From Opitutia bacterium Tous-C1TDCM (GTDB taxonomy: Bacteria > Verrucomicrobiota > Verrucomicrobiia > Opitutales > Opitutaceae): a stretch of 51,660 nt of DNA. The stretch is from positions 1-51,660 of the forward strand of contig NEUS01000014.1 of NCBI GenBank assembly GCA_002288455.1, given 5' to 3'. The position numbers and the translations under genes are program-made. The notes beneath the pieces were generated by a model. It saw only the letters and a program-made list of their open reading frames with translations, searched no databases and was not told the DNA's origin. Positions 25,601 to 31,570 of this stretch are shown piece by piece (within the stretch, counting starts at the first letter, position 1; every line of letters starts with the position of its first letter).

Positions 25601-25976
25601 TGTCGACGAGGGTCTTCTCGAGCAGCTCGTAAAGGGCGTTGAGCGAGAGGCGAAGGGGCGACTGCTTGCGGCCGAGCTCGCGCAGGTTGCCGGCGATCTC
25701 GCGGCAGATCTTGGCGACCCAGGTGCGGTTGGCCTCGGTGAAGATGTCTTTCTCACCCTTGGCCAGGGCGACGTTGGTCAGGGCCTTGCCGAGGGTGTCG
25801 GCGACCTCGGAGAGCACGAATTTTTCCTCGCCGTGCGGGCAAAGGAGGACGATCGGGGGCAGCTCGATCGACTCGCCGGCCAGCACATCGCGCCATGCAT
25901 AGTGCGGTTTCTGTTCGATGGGAGCGTGGACGGTGCGTTTGAGCGCGAGATCGTGCGCGAGGGTGGGTTGGCTCAT
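22638..25976 (-). CDS. nrdA: Ribonucleoside-diphosphate reductase, large (alpha) subunit, class I
   Basis: 1112 residues from ATG at 25976. The catalytic barrel contains LHSQLSSCYLYYVDDSLE (redox Cys), SSNLCTEITLNTSNDETAVC (thiyl-radical Cys in NLC, Glu in TEI, and the second redox Cys in AVCNLGS), and a C-terminal CxxC tail, EECEACQ, which re-reduces the active site. The N-terminal 350 residues are an ATP-cone region: one cone at about 155-245 (LRVIRRNNQVVPWSEQKVEI) and a second related block at about 267-350 (MIVVKKADGTNVFW ... ELRRSVYDQISQKD). Residues 30-150 may be a third, degenerate cone. The enzyme reduces ribonucleotides to deoxyribonucleotides. The gene is 268 bases downstream of nrdB and ends at a strong terminator. 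The length exceeds E. coli NrdA (761) because of the regulatory region. Confidence 0.95.
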   Translation of the reverse strand: MSQPTLAHDLALKRTVHAPIEQKPHYAWRDVLAGESIELPPIVLLCPHGEEKFVLSEVADTLGKALTNVALAKGEKDIFTEANRTWVAKICREIAGNLRELGRKQSPLRLSLNALYELLEKTLVDNNAYFVAKSLLLNRARKIAVDRESAAQSTLRVIRRNNQVVPWSEQKVEIAVRKTFLSLQRDSAPAVAITKAVSARVHSSKQSFVHIEEIQDMVQEELMKSGHYKVAEAYILFRAQRSIARDGGLDESAPVAAPAAAPGQASMIVVKKADGTNVFWDGADLRKRIEFARIGLDLCLTNDEIEAELRRSVYDQISQKDLDATIVLNSKTLIEKDADFAKFAGRIQLTYIYEEVLGWDIMKDGIGALKGAHQRAFRKYLEHGVAIKRLNPRLLDYDLPKLAAVLDPSSDLEFDFLGIQTMYDRYLIIDKTRSPSRRIETPQFFWLRVSMGLMLDEQGDRETRVTGLYELYKSRRFCSSTPTLFNSGTLHSQLSSCYLYYVDDSLESIMLRGIADNAFLAKWAGGLGGSWTAVRGTGAHIQGTNGESQGVIPFLKLHNDQLVAVNQGGKRKGSGCAYLETWHNDIFEFLELRKNTGDDRRRTHDMNTANWIPDLFMKRMEARQSWTLFRSNQVKDLHELYGAAFEKRYLEYEKLAEEGKVHGQKVEALELWKKMLSMLFETGHPWITFKDACNIRSPQDHAGVIHSSNLCTEITLNTSNDETAVCNLGSVILETHLKPDGALDHAKLRETIRMAVRALDNVIDINFYPTVAAKTSNLRHRPIGLGVMGLAHALYLRGHAFASPEAVEFNDEAMEAIAFYAYEASSDLAAERGTYQSYPGSKWSRGLLPQDTLDLLEKERGVEVEVPRGGKLDWTPLRAKIATQGMRNSNCLAIAPTATISNITATSPCIEPTYKNLFVKSNLSGEFIVLNPFLVKDLKARGLWDQDMIDNLKYFDGELKDIERIPADLKAKYLTAFDIDAKWIIDAAARRQKWIDQAQSVNLWIKTPDLKTLSHMYRQAWHVGLKTTYYLRSLGASNIEKATVAVKKEVRGAIKEGQNGGQNSGDTGGTHSVEQVKADAVTAAGKKTYTAEEKKACSIEAMKRGEECEACQ

Positions 25977-26207
25977 GGCGGCGGGCAAAAACTGAAGCGG
26001 TTGAAGCGAAACGACGTAACGGGACGGTTGGTTGAAAATCGGAAAAACGCCGACCCTCGACCCTCCGGTGGGCGTCCCGCGTTTTGAGGCGGCGGCACGA
26101 AAACCGGACGGAGGAAGGAGCAGCGCGGGGCCCGAGGGGACGGGCGGAGCGGAAAGGACAGGAAGGGGAAAGCGGGAACGAAGAAAGTAAAACGGTCGGC
26201 GAAGCCC

Positions 26208-26229
26208 GGTGCCGCATCCTCGCGGCACC
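26208..26229. other. Stem-loop between nrdB and nrdA
   Basis: GGTGCCGC (26208-26215) and GCGGCACC (26222-26229) form an eight-base stem with loop ATCCTC, 15 bases after the nrdB stop. No T-tract follows on the minus strand, so it is likelier an mRNA-processing or attenuation structure than a terminator. Partial attenuation would set the NrdB:NrdA ratio. The remaining 230 bases of this gap are GA-rich and show no gene. Confidence 0.5.
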
Positions 26230-26244
26230 CGGCGGAACGGAAGT

Positions 26245-27330
26245 TCAGAGCTCGTCGTCGCTGGCGACGTTGAGCGAGGAGGCCTTCTGGTACTCGGTGA
26301 CGCGGCCCTCGAAGAAGTTCTGCTCCTTCTTGATATCCATCATCTCGGCGAGCCAAGGCAGCGGGTTCTTGGCGCCCGGATTGAGGAGGGCGAGGCCGCA
26401 GCCTTCGAGGCGGCGGTCGGCGATGTAGTCGATGTAGGTGAGGAACTCGTCGATCGCGAGACCGACCGCGTTCACCGGCAGGCAGTCGCGGATGAACTCC
26501 TTTTCGAGGGTGATGGCCTCGCGCATGAGCTCGCGGAGCTCCTCTTTGAATTCGGCGGTCCAAATCTCGCGGTTCTCCTCGACGAGATCCATGAACAGAT
26601 TCCGGAAGACCTCGATGTGGTTGGACTCGTCGCGCAGCGTGTAGCGGAACATCTGGCCGATGCCGGGAAACTTGTTCTGCCGGTAGAGCGAAAGCACCAT
26701 GCCGAAGAGACCGTAGAACTGCGTGCCTTCCATGCACTGGCCGAAAACGAAGATGTTTTTCGCCAGGAGCTTCTTGTTCTCCGGCTTCGTCAGGTCGAGA
26801 TCGCGGCGCAGGTCGCGGGAGACTTTGGTGACAAACTCGTTCTTCCGGACGATCGTCGGCACATCCTCGAACATCGCCTCGCACTCGTGCGGGTTGATGC
26901 CGAGGGAGGCGATCATGTAGAGCAGCGAGTCGGCGTGGATGTTTTCCTCGTGCGCATGGCGGCCGAGGACGAGCTTGAGCTCGGGGGCGGTGACGAGCTC
27001 GCGGACGACGTGCTGGATGTTGTCGCCGACAATGCCTTCGGCGGCCGAAAAATAGCCGATGCCCATGCGGATGATCCAGCGCTCGACTTCCGAGACGGCC
27101 TTCTCGTCGCGCCACTGCTCGATGTCCTTGCCCATCGGGATGTCCTCGGGCTCCCAGTGGTTGGCCTTCATCTTGCGGTACAGATCGTAGGCCCATTGGT
27201 ACTTCAACGGCAGGAGGTTGAAGGTCATGGTCTCGCGACCGTTGATGACCCGCTTGCCGGCGAAGGCAGCTTCGGCTTTGGCTTCGTCGAGGACGAAAGT
27301 CTTGGCTCCGATCTGAAACGTTTTTTGCAT
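26245..27330 (-). CDS. nrdB: Ribonucleoside-diphosphate reductase, small (beta) subunit, class Ic type
   Basis: 361 residues from ATG at 27330. The di-metal site is intact: Glu 98 (YFSAAEG), Glu 129 and His 132 (HEENIHADS), Glu 201 (CMEGTQFYG), Glu 235 and His 238 (RDESNHIEVF). Two features differ from E. coli NrdB. The first ligand is Glu, not Asp. The position four after His 132, where a radical Tyr is expected, is Leu 136 (IHADSLLYM). This matches the class Ic type of Chlamydia trachomatis (EAVH then Phe in THTFLY), which uses a Mn/Fe centre instead of a tyrosyl radical. Tyr 138 corresponds to the Chlamydia Tyr 129. The tail SSLNVASDDEL binds NrdA. The upstream region holds a candidate operator at 27421-27470. 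Confidence 0.94.
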   Translation of the reverse strand: MQKTFQIGAKTFVLDEAKAEAAFAGKRVINGRETMTFNLLPLKYQWAYDLYRKMKANHWEPEDIPMGKDIEQWRDEKAVSEVERWIIRMGIGYFSAAEGIVGDNIQHVVRELVTAPELKLVLGRHAHEENIHADSLLYMIASLGINPHECEAMFEDVPTIVRKNEFVTKVSRDLRRDLDLTKPENKKLLAKNIFVFGQCMEGTQFYGLFGMVLSLYRQNKFPGIGQMFRYTLRDESNHIEVFRNLFMDLVEENREIWTAEFKEELRELMREAITLEKEFIRDCLPVNAVGLAIDEFLTYIDYIADRRLEGCGLALLNPGAKNPLPWLAEMMDIKKEQNFFEGRVTEYQKASSLNVASDDEL

Positions 27331-27420
27331 GGGACTGGCGCGAGGCGGCGGCGAAAGGGAAGAAAAGGCGGAAAAGAGGGCTGGTTTCGGGGACGGAAGA
27401 AACCTAGGCGAACAAAAGTT

Positions 27421-27470
27421 GTTGGGAGTTATTGACGCGTTGTTGACCACAACAGGATGTGGTTCCCAAC
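27421..27470 (-). promoter_or_regulatory. Candidate operator upstream of nrdB (nested dyads)
   Basis: Three dyads overlap here. GTTGGGA and TCCCAAC form outer seven-base arms. ACCACA (27446-27451) and TGTGGT (27458-27463) form inner perfect six-base arms, 18 bases end to end. TGTTG and CAACA flank ACCA (27441-27454). The block lies 91-140 bases upstream of the nrdB start. NrdR boxes are 16-base palindromes of the form acaCwAtATATwGtgt, which the inner dyad only partly resembles. A DtxR/NrdR-type or other repressor site is possible. A TTGACG hexamer on the minus strand near 27510 could be a -35 element; no good -10 was found. Confidence 0.4.
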
Positions 27471-27539
27471 CGCGGCAACCACTACCCATGGTACTGCGTG
27501 TTTTTTCCGTCAATTCGTTTGTCGTGATTTCACGGTGAA

Positions 27540-28186
27540 TTTTTCGGCCAATTTTGGCTTGCCCAGCGACTTGGAACTTTGCCCCGAGTGAAAAATCCGC
27601 CGTCGTTCCGCCGCCGGACGCGGACGACCGGTCCCGGCCGGATCCCCGGGACCGCGGCCGGGCCGAAGTTAAAGACACAGGTCGCTTACCCCCAGCTACT
27701 TGCCGGATTCCTGGCCTCGAAACTCAGCCGCGATCCGCCCAACCCGGCCCCGTCCGGACCGCGGCGCCGGGCGGCTCCGGATCGGCCCCGCCGCCGTCGG
27801 CCGTATCGGAAACGAAATGACAAGCACCGGCCCCGGCCGATTTTACCTCCGAAAACCCCGGCCGGGACCGTCTCCGAAATCCGGAGACACCTGAACGTAA
27901 CACAAAAACGGAGACGCACAGGCAGCAGTTTCCCTGTCGCCGGCTCCGGCGCAGCATTAGCGGAACTGGCACCCGCCGGGAGCGCGCTGCCGCCCCGGCG
28001 CCGCCCGCCCGCGCGGCCCGGCCGGGGCCCGGCCCGGCCCGGGGCCGTATCCCATCATCAACTACAGGTCGGCCCGGGCCGCTTATCCTGTATCCTAGAT
28101 CCGGTTACACCGCAAGCCGGTTCCCGGAACCATGGGGCCGGAGCGGCGGCCGCAGCCGGGCCCGGGGCGCCTCCCGCCTCGCCGGC
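27540..28186. other. Non-coding region of about 650 bases, CCGG/GGCC-rich
   Basis: No credible gene: the open frames are Arg/Pro-rich, without motifs. The sequence is unusually dense in CCGG, GGCC and GGCCCGG blocks, with a near-pure G/C core at about 28000-28045. It also contains less GC-rich islands (GTATCCCATCATCAACTACAG around 28047, and TATCCTAGATCCGGTTACACC around 28090). A similar phrase, ACAGGTCG followed by GCTTAC/GCTTATCC, occurs near 27678 and again near 28066, hinting at a duplicated or structured element. It could hold a structured RNA or the leader of the nrd operon, but I cannot name one. Confidence 0.5.
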
Positions 28187-28218
28187 AAAAAAAGGGCGCG
28201 GGCCCCACGCCCGCGCCC
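28187..28218 (-). terminator. Intrinsic terminator of the universal stress protein gene
   Basis: On the minus strand GGGCGCGGG (complement of 28210-28218), a seven-base loop and CCCGCGCCC (complement of 28194-28202) form a nine-base stem followed by seven T (28193-28187). It lies 25 bases after the stop of the gene ending at 28243. Confidence 0.9.
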
Positions 28219-28242
28219 GGTGTTCCCACATACCCAAGGGTT

Positions 28243-28695
28243 TCAGCCCGGGGCCGGTTTGGCCTGGGATGGAATGACCACGACCGGGCATTGCGCCCGC
28301 ATCAGGACTCCGTGCGTCGTGCTGCCGACCAAGAGGTCGTAAAGTGCCGTGTGCCCGTGCGAGCCCATCACGATGTAGTCCGCGCCGGCCTTCTTCGCCT
28401 GGTCGGCAATGAGCGTGATCGGCGCGCCGACCAGCTGGATGGACTCCGACGCGATTCCTTGCCCGCGCAGTTTTTCCTCGATCTGGCCGAGCCGGCGGGC
28501 GGCGTTGCGCTCCCCGGCCGAGGTGATTTCCGCCAGGTTTTCCATCACCATCGCATACTCGTGCGTCAGCGCCGGCGGCTGGATGATCGCGAGCAGGACA
28601 ATCTTGCCGCCGAAGGCCCGGGCCAGGGCGGCGGACTCGTCCACCACGGCGTCGGTGACGCCGGAGAAGTCGAGCGGAGCAAGGATCGTTTTCAC
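28243..28695 (-). CDS. Universal stress protein (UspA family)
   Basis: 150 residues from GTG at 28695 (VKTILAPLDFSGVTDAVVDE), the start that gives the normal UspA length. ILAPLDFS is the first strand with the conserved Asp. The C-terminal half has ADYIVMGSHGHTALYDLLVG followed by STTHGVLMRAQCPVVVIP, which is the ATP-binding G-2x-G-9x-G-S/T pattern, so this is an ATP-binding class member. Such proteins act in the cytoplasm under stress or energy limitation. It ends at a strong terminator and is preceded on the same strand by a separate transcription unit (terminator at 28771). Confidence 0.92.
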   Translation of the reverse strand: MKTILAPLDFSGVTDAVVDESAALARAFGGKIVLLAIIQPPALTHEYAMVMENLAEITSAGERNAARRLGQIEEKLRGQGIASESIQLVGAPITLIADQAKKAGADYIVMGSHGHTALYDLLVGSTTHGVLMRAQCPVVVIPSQAKPAPG

Positions 28696-28770
28696 GTGCT
28701 GACCGTAACATGAACGCCCGGCGCCGGCCACGCAGCCGTTGGCCAGCAATGCGCGAATCTTGGCAGACAC

Positions 28771-28799
28771 AAAAAGGCCCCGCGGCGAACCGCGGGGCC
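28771..28799 (-). terminator. Intrinsic terminator of the DUF1232 gene
   Basis: On the minus strand GGCCCCGCGG, loop TTCG, CCGCGGGGCC, then TTTTTG. A perfect ten-base stem with tetraloop, 24 bases after the stop at 28823. Confidence 0.92.
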
Positions 28800-28822
28800 G
28801 GCTTTGCCCGGAGCGCGCGGAA

Positions 28823-29308
28823 TCAGAGTTCCGCCGGCCAGCTGCGGCGCTGCCGCAGCCAGTGCGCGCGCAGCGTCGTCGCGTGGCGCTGCAGCACGGT
28901 CTGGACGATGAGGGCGTCGTCGAGGAGCCCGATTTCGGGCACCGAATCGGGAATCCGATCGAAGCCCTTGAGGAAGTAGAGCAAAGCAAACGTCACATCG
29001 CAGTGCGGCGGCGTGCCGGTGGTGCCGTCGCGGCAGGCTTCGTCGAAGTACAGGGCCAGCAGATCGAGGCGCTGCCGGAGATGGTCCGAGGAATCGATCC
29101 GCGCGATCTTGGCCTGCAGGGCCGGACGCAGCCGGCGCAGGCCCTGGATCGCATCCGGAGTGACGAGGGCGGAACCGCGCTCGAGATATTCGAGCGTGCC
29201 GACGATGTCGTCGCGGTGGTTCGCGGAGAGGTAGTGGTCGAGGGTCTGGGGAACGGACGGTCCCGAAGCACCGGGTCGTTTTTGGGGAGCGGTCATAGGA
29301 GCGGTCAT
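28823..29308 (-). CDS. DUF1232 (YkvA-like) protein
   Basis: 161 residues from ATG at 29308; a second ATG at 29296 sits in a perfect 12-base duplication (MTAPMTAP), so either may be used. The C-terminal half shows CDVTFALLYFLKGFDRIPDS, VPEIGLLDDALIVQTVL, which is the DUF1232 signature (D.IPD..P..G..DD). The function is unknown; homologues are usually small and membrane-associated, whereas the N-terminal 100 residues here are helical and soluble (SANHRDDIVGTLEYLERGSA). It is 54 bases downstream of the terC gene and ends at a terminator. Confidence 0.85.
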   Translation of the reverse strand: MTAPMTAPQKRPGASGPSVPQTLDHYLSANHRDDIVGTLEYLERGSALVTPDAIQGLRRLRPALQAKIARIDSSDHLRQRLDLLALYFDEACRDGTTGTPPHCDVTFALLYFLKGFDRIPDSVPEIGLLDDALIVQTVLQRHATTLRAHWLRQRRSWPAEL

Positions 29309-29362
29309 AGGGAGACGTTGGGTGGCGGGTTGAGGAATAAATCGGAAACGGCTCGCGGGGCC

Positions 29363-30403
29363 TCAGGGACGTGTCGGCGCGGGTGCGGGCTCGGGTCCCC
29401 GGGTCCAGAGCAGCGAAGCCGCAACCGTGACCGCGAGAATCGCGGCGATGATGCCGAGCGACCACGAAACCGGGAATTTCCCGCCGAAGGCATCGTTCAG
29501 CCAGACCATCTTCAAACCGACGAAAATCAGAATGACGCCGAGGCCGTACTTCAGGAAGCGGAACTTGTGCATCACGCCGGCGAGCAAAAAGAACAGCGCG
29601 CGCAGCCCGAGGATCGCAAAGACGTTGGACGTGAAAACGATCAGCGGTTCGCGGGTGATCGCGAAGATCGCGGGCACGGAATCCACGGCGAAAACGATGT
29701 CGCTGAGCTCGATCATCGCCAGCGCGACGAAGAGCGGCGTCGCGTGCAGCACGCCGTTGCGGCGCAGGAAGAACTTTTCCCCTTCGAGCTGCGGCGTGAC
29801 GGGAATCATGCGGCGCAGCAGCCGGATGAGCGGATTTTTCTCGGGATCGAGGGGCTTCTCCGGCGCGAAGAAGACCTTGATGCCCGTGAGGATCAGGAAG
29901 CCGCCGAAGACCCAGATGACCCAGTGCCACTGCATGAGCGCGGAGCCGAGCGCGATGAAGATCACGCGGAAGACCAGCGCGCCCAGAATGCCGAAGAAGA
30001 GCACCCGGTGCTGGTACTTCGCCGGGATGCCGAAGAAGGCGAAGACCACGACGAAGACGAAAATATTGTCCACCGAGAGCGATTTCTCGATCACGAAGCC
30101 GGTCAGGAACTCGAGGCCGACGCGGTCCGCGAGCTCCGCGGTTTGCGCGGCCGTGAGACCGGCGGCAACCAGCCGCGGATCCTGCGGGAGCTTCCATTGC
30201 GCATAGTGCCAGAAGCCCCAGGCGAACAGCAGCGCGAGGCTGATCCAGACGGCACTCCAGCCGAGCGCCTCCTTGAATTTCACCTCGTGGGCCTCGCGGT
30301 GGAAGACGCCCAGATCGAGCGCCAGCAGGGCGAATACTCCGAGAAGAAAAATGCCGTAGAACCACCAGTAATCGGCGAAGGGAAACAGGATGAGATCGGT
30401 CAT
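29363..30403 (-). CDS. TerC/Alx-family integral membrane protein (metal-ion transporter-like)
   Basis: 346 residues from ATG at 30403, chosen because the residues before it are Pro/Arg-rich. It has nine or so transmembrane helices. The family signatures are EFLTGFVIEKSLSVDNIFVF and, repeated in the second half, MIELSDIVFAVDSVPAIFAI: both contain Asp-rich helix motifs (SxDN, DSxPA) expected to bind Mn2+ or another divalent ion. TerC/Alx proteins such as MeeF/MeeY export manganese and aid metalation of exported proteins. No yybP-ykoY-type riboswitch was recognised in the 160 bases upstream. The proximity to a Mn/Fe-type ribonucleotide reductase may be coincidental. Confidence 0.92.
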   Translation of the reverse strand: MTDLILFPFADYWWFYGIFLLGVFALLALDLGVFHREAHEVKFKEALGWSAVWISLALLFAWGFWHYAQWKLPQDPRLVAAGLTAAQTAELADRVGLEFLTGFVIEKSLSVDNIFVFVVVFAFFGIPAKYQHRVLFFGILGALVFRVIFIALGSALMQWHWVIWVFGGFLILTGIKVFFAPEKPLDPEKNPLIRLLRRMIPVTPQLEGEKFFLRRNGVLHATPLFVALAMIELSDIVFAVDSVPAIFAITREPLIVFTSNVFAILGLRALFFLLAGVMHKFRFLKYGLGVILIFVGLKMVWLNDAFGGKFPVSWSLGIIAAILAVTVAASLLWTRGPEPAPAPTRP

Positions 30404-30567
30404 CGGGTCGGGAAGCCCGGAGCGGGCAGGCCGGCGGCGGTGAAGGAGGGCAAAAAGGACATCCGGCCAAAGTAGCACCGCCGCACCCGTTCAGAAATTA
30501 CATCTTGGCCGCGAAATTCCTGCGGCCGAAATCAGGCGCGGGCCGTAACCGCGTCTCCATTTTTCAC

Positions 30568-31548
30568 CTACACGAATCGCCGCGGATCCGCGGCCGGATC
30601 GAAGGCTGCGCCGGAGACGAGATGCTCGCGCCACTGCCGCGCGAGCCACGGCGCAAACAGCGCGCCCTTCGCGCCGAGCCCGTTGCAAAGACCGAGCCCG
30701 GGATCTTCGGGATGCCGCCCGGCCACGGGACGACGGTCCGGCGTGGTAACCCGCACGCCGCAGCGCTGGCCCGTGACGGTGAACGGCCGGGCGAGCAACG
30801 CCTGCGCCGCGATTTCCAGCTGCGCCCGCGCCCCGGCCGTCGGTTCCGTCCCCGTTTCGCCGGGCGCGTGCGTCGCCCCGCACCACGCGGCGCCGGGGCC
30901 CACGGGCAGAGCCCAATGGCGGCAGTTGAGAATCACGTCCTCGTCCAGCCCCGCGACGGCAACTTCGAGCATCTGGCCCTGGTCGAACGACCACGGCAGG
31001 CCGGCAAACGGTCCGGAGCGCGCCGCCGCCAAACCGGTGCAGTCGATCACGAGCCCATAGCGGCGGCGGGCCTCCGTCGGATCCGCGGGACCGGCGGTCA
31101 AAAGGCCCTGCGCGAGCCATTCCGCCCGCATCCACGCCAGCAGGGCGGGCAAATCGACGCGGGCCGCGCCCTCGATCCAGAAACCTTCGGCATCGGCCGC
31201 GCCCGCATACGGCGCCAGCTCGCCGCGGGCCGATTTCGCCGCCCACGCGGCGCGCTCGCCCGCGTCCGCGAAGAGCCGGCGCACGCGGAAATCGCGCCAG
31301 AACGGCCGGCCGGCGACGGCACCGATTTCGGCGAAGACGGTTCGCGCCGCGGGCGAAAGCGTTTCGATCCGCCACGCCTTCACCAGCCTCCGGCCTGTAA
31401 TTGGGTTTATGATACCGGCGGCCGCCCGGCTGGCGGCGACGGCCGGCCCGGCATCGGCCACGTGAAAAGGAATCCCCGCCCGCGCCAGCTCCCAGCCGAG
31501 GAGCGTGCCGGCCAGGCCTTGGCCGACGATGAGAACCTCCGGACGCAT
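30568..31548 (-). CDS. FAD-dependent oxidoreductase (DAO family)
   Basis: 326 residues from ATG at 31548. It opens with the FAD-binding GxGxxG motif (LIVGQGLAGTLLGWELARAG) and continues with the DAO-type fold: a substrate/FAD middle region (GLVIDCTGLAAARSGPFAGL) and the late motif RVTTPDRRPVAGRHPE and LCNGLGAKGALFAPWLARQW, where the C-terminal FAD ribityl contact lies. The nearest functional relatives are glycine/D-amino-acid oxidases and the MnmC C-terminal domain. The short length is typical of small DAO proteins of unknown substrate. It is read after the ROK-like gene (22-base gap). Confidence 0.87.
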   Translation of the reverse strand: MRPEVLIVGQGLAGTLLGWELARAGIPFHVADAGPAVAASRAAAGIINPITGRRLVKAWRIETLSPAARTVFAEIGAVAGRPFWRDFRVRRLFADAGERAAWAAKSARGELAPYAGAADAEGFWIEGAARVDLPALLAWMRAEWLAQGLLTAGPADPTEARRRYGLVIDCTGLAAARSGPFAGLPWSFDQGQMLEVAVAGLDEDVILNCRHWALPVGPGAAWCGATHAPGETGTEPTAGARAQLEIAAQALLARPFTVTGQRCGVRVTTPDRRPVAGRHPEDPGLGLCNGLGAKGALFAPWLARQWREHLVSGAAFDPAADPRRFV

Positions 31549-31570
31549 CGCGGGCCGCGGGAACGGCCGG

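Noticed and set aside
22506..26087. A 1193-codon open frame antisense to nrdA
   Set aside because: The frame is open because GC-rich third positions on the sense strand rarely give stops on the other strand. Its translation is low-complexity (Glu, Val, Leu, Arg) with no known motif, while the nrdA frame has every catalytic motif.
27579..28277. A 232-codon plus-strand open frame in the non-coding region near nrdB
   Set aside because: Translation is Arg/Pro/Ala-rich, has no motif, and it runs through the terminator of the universal stress gene.
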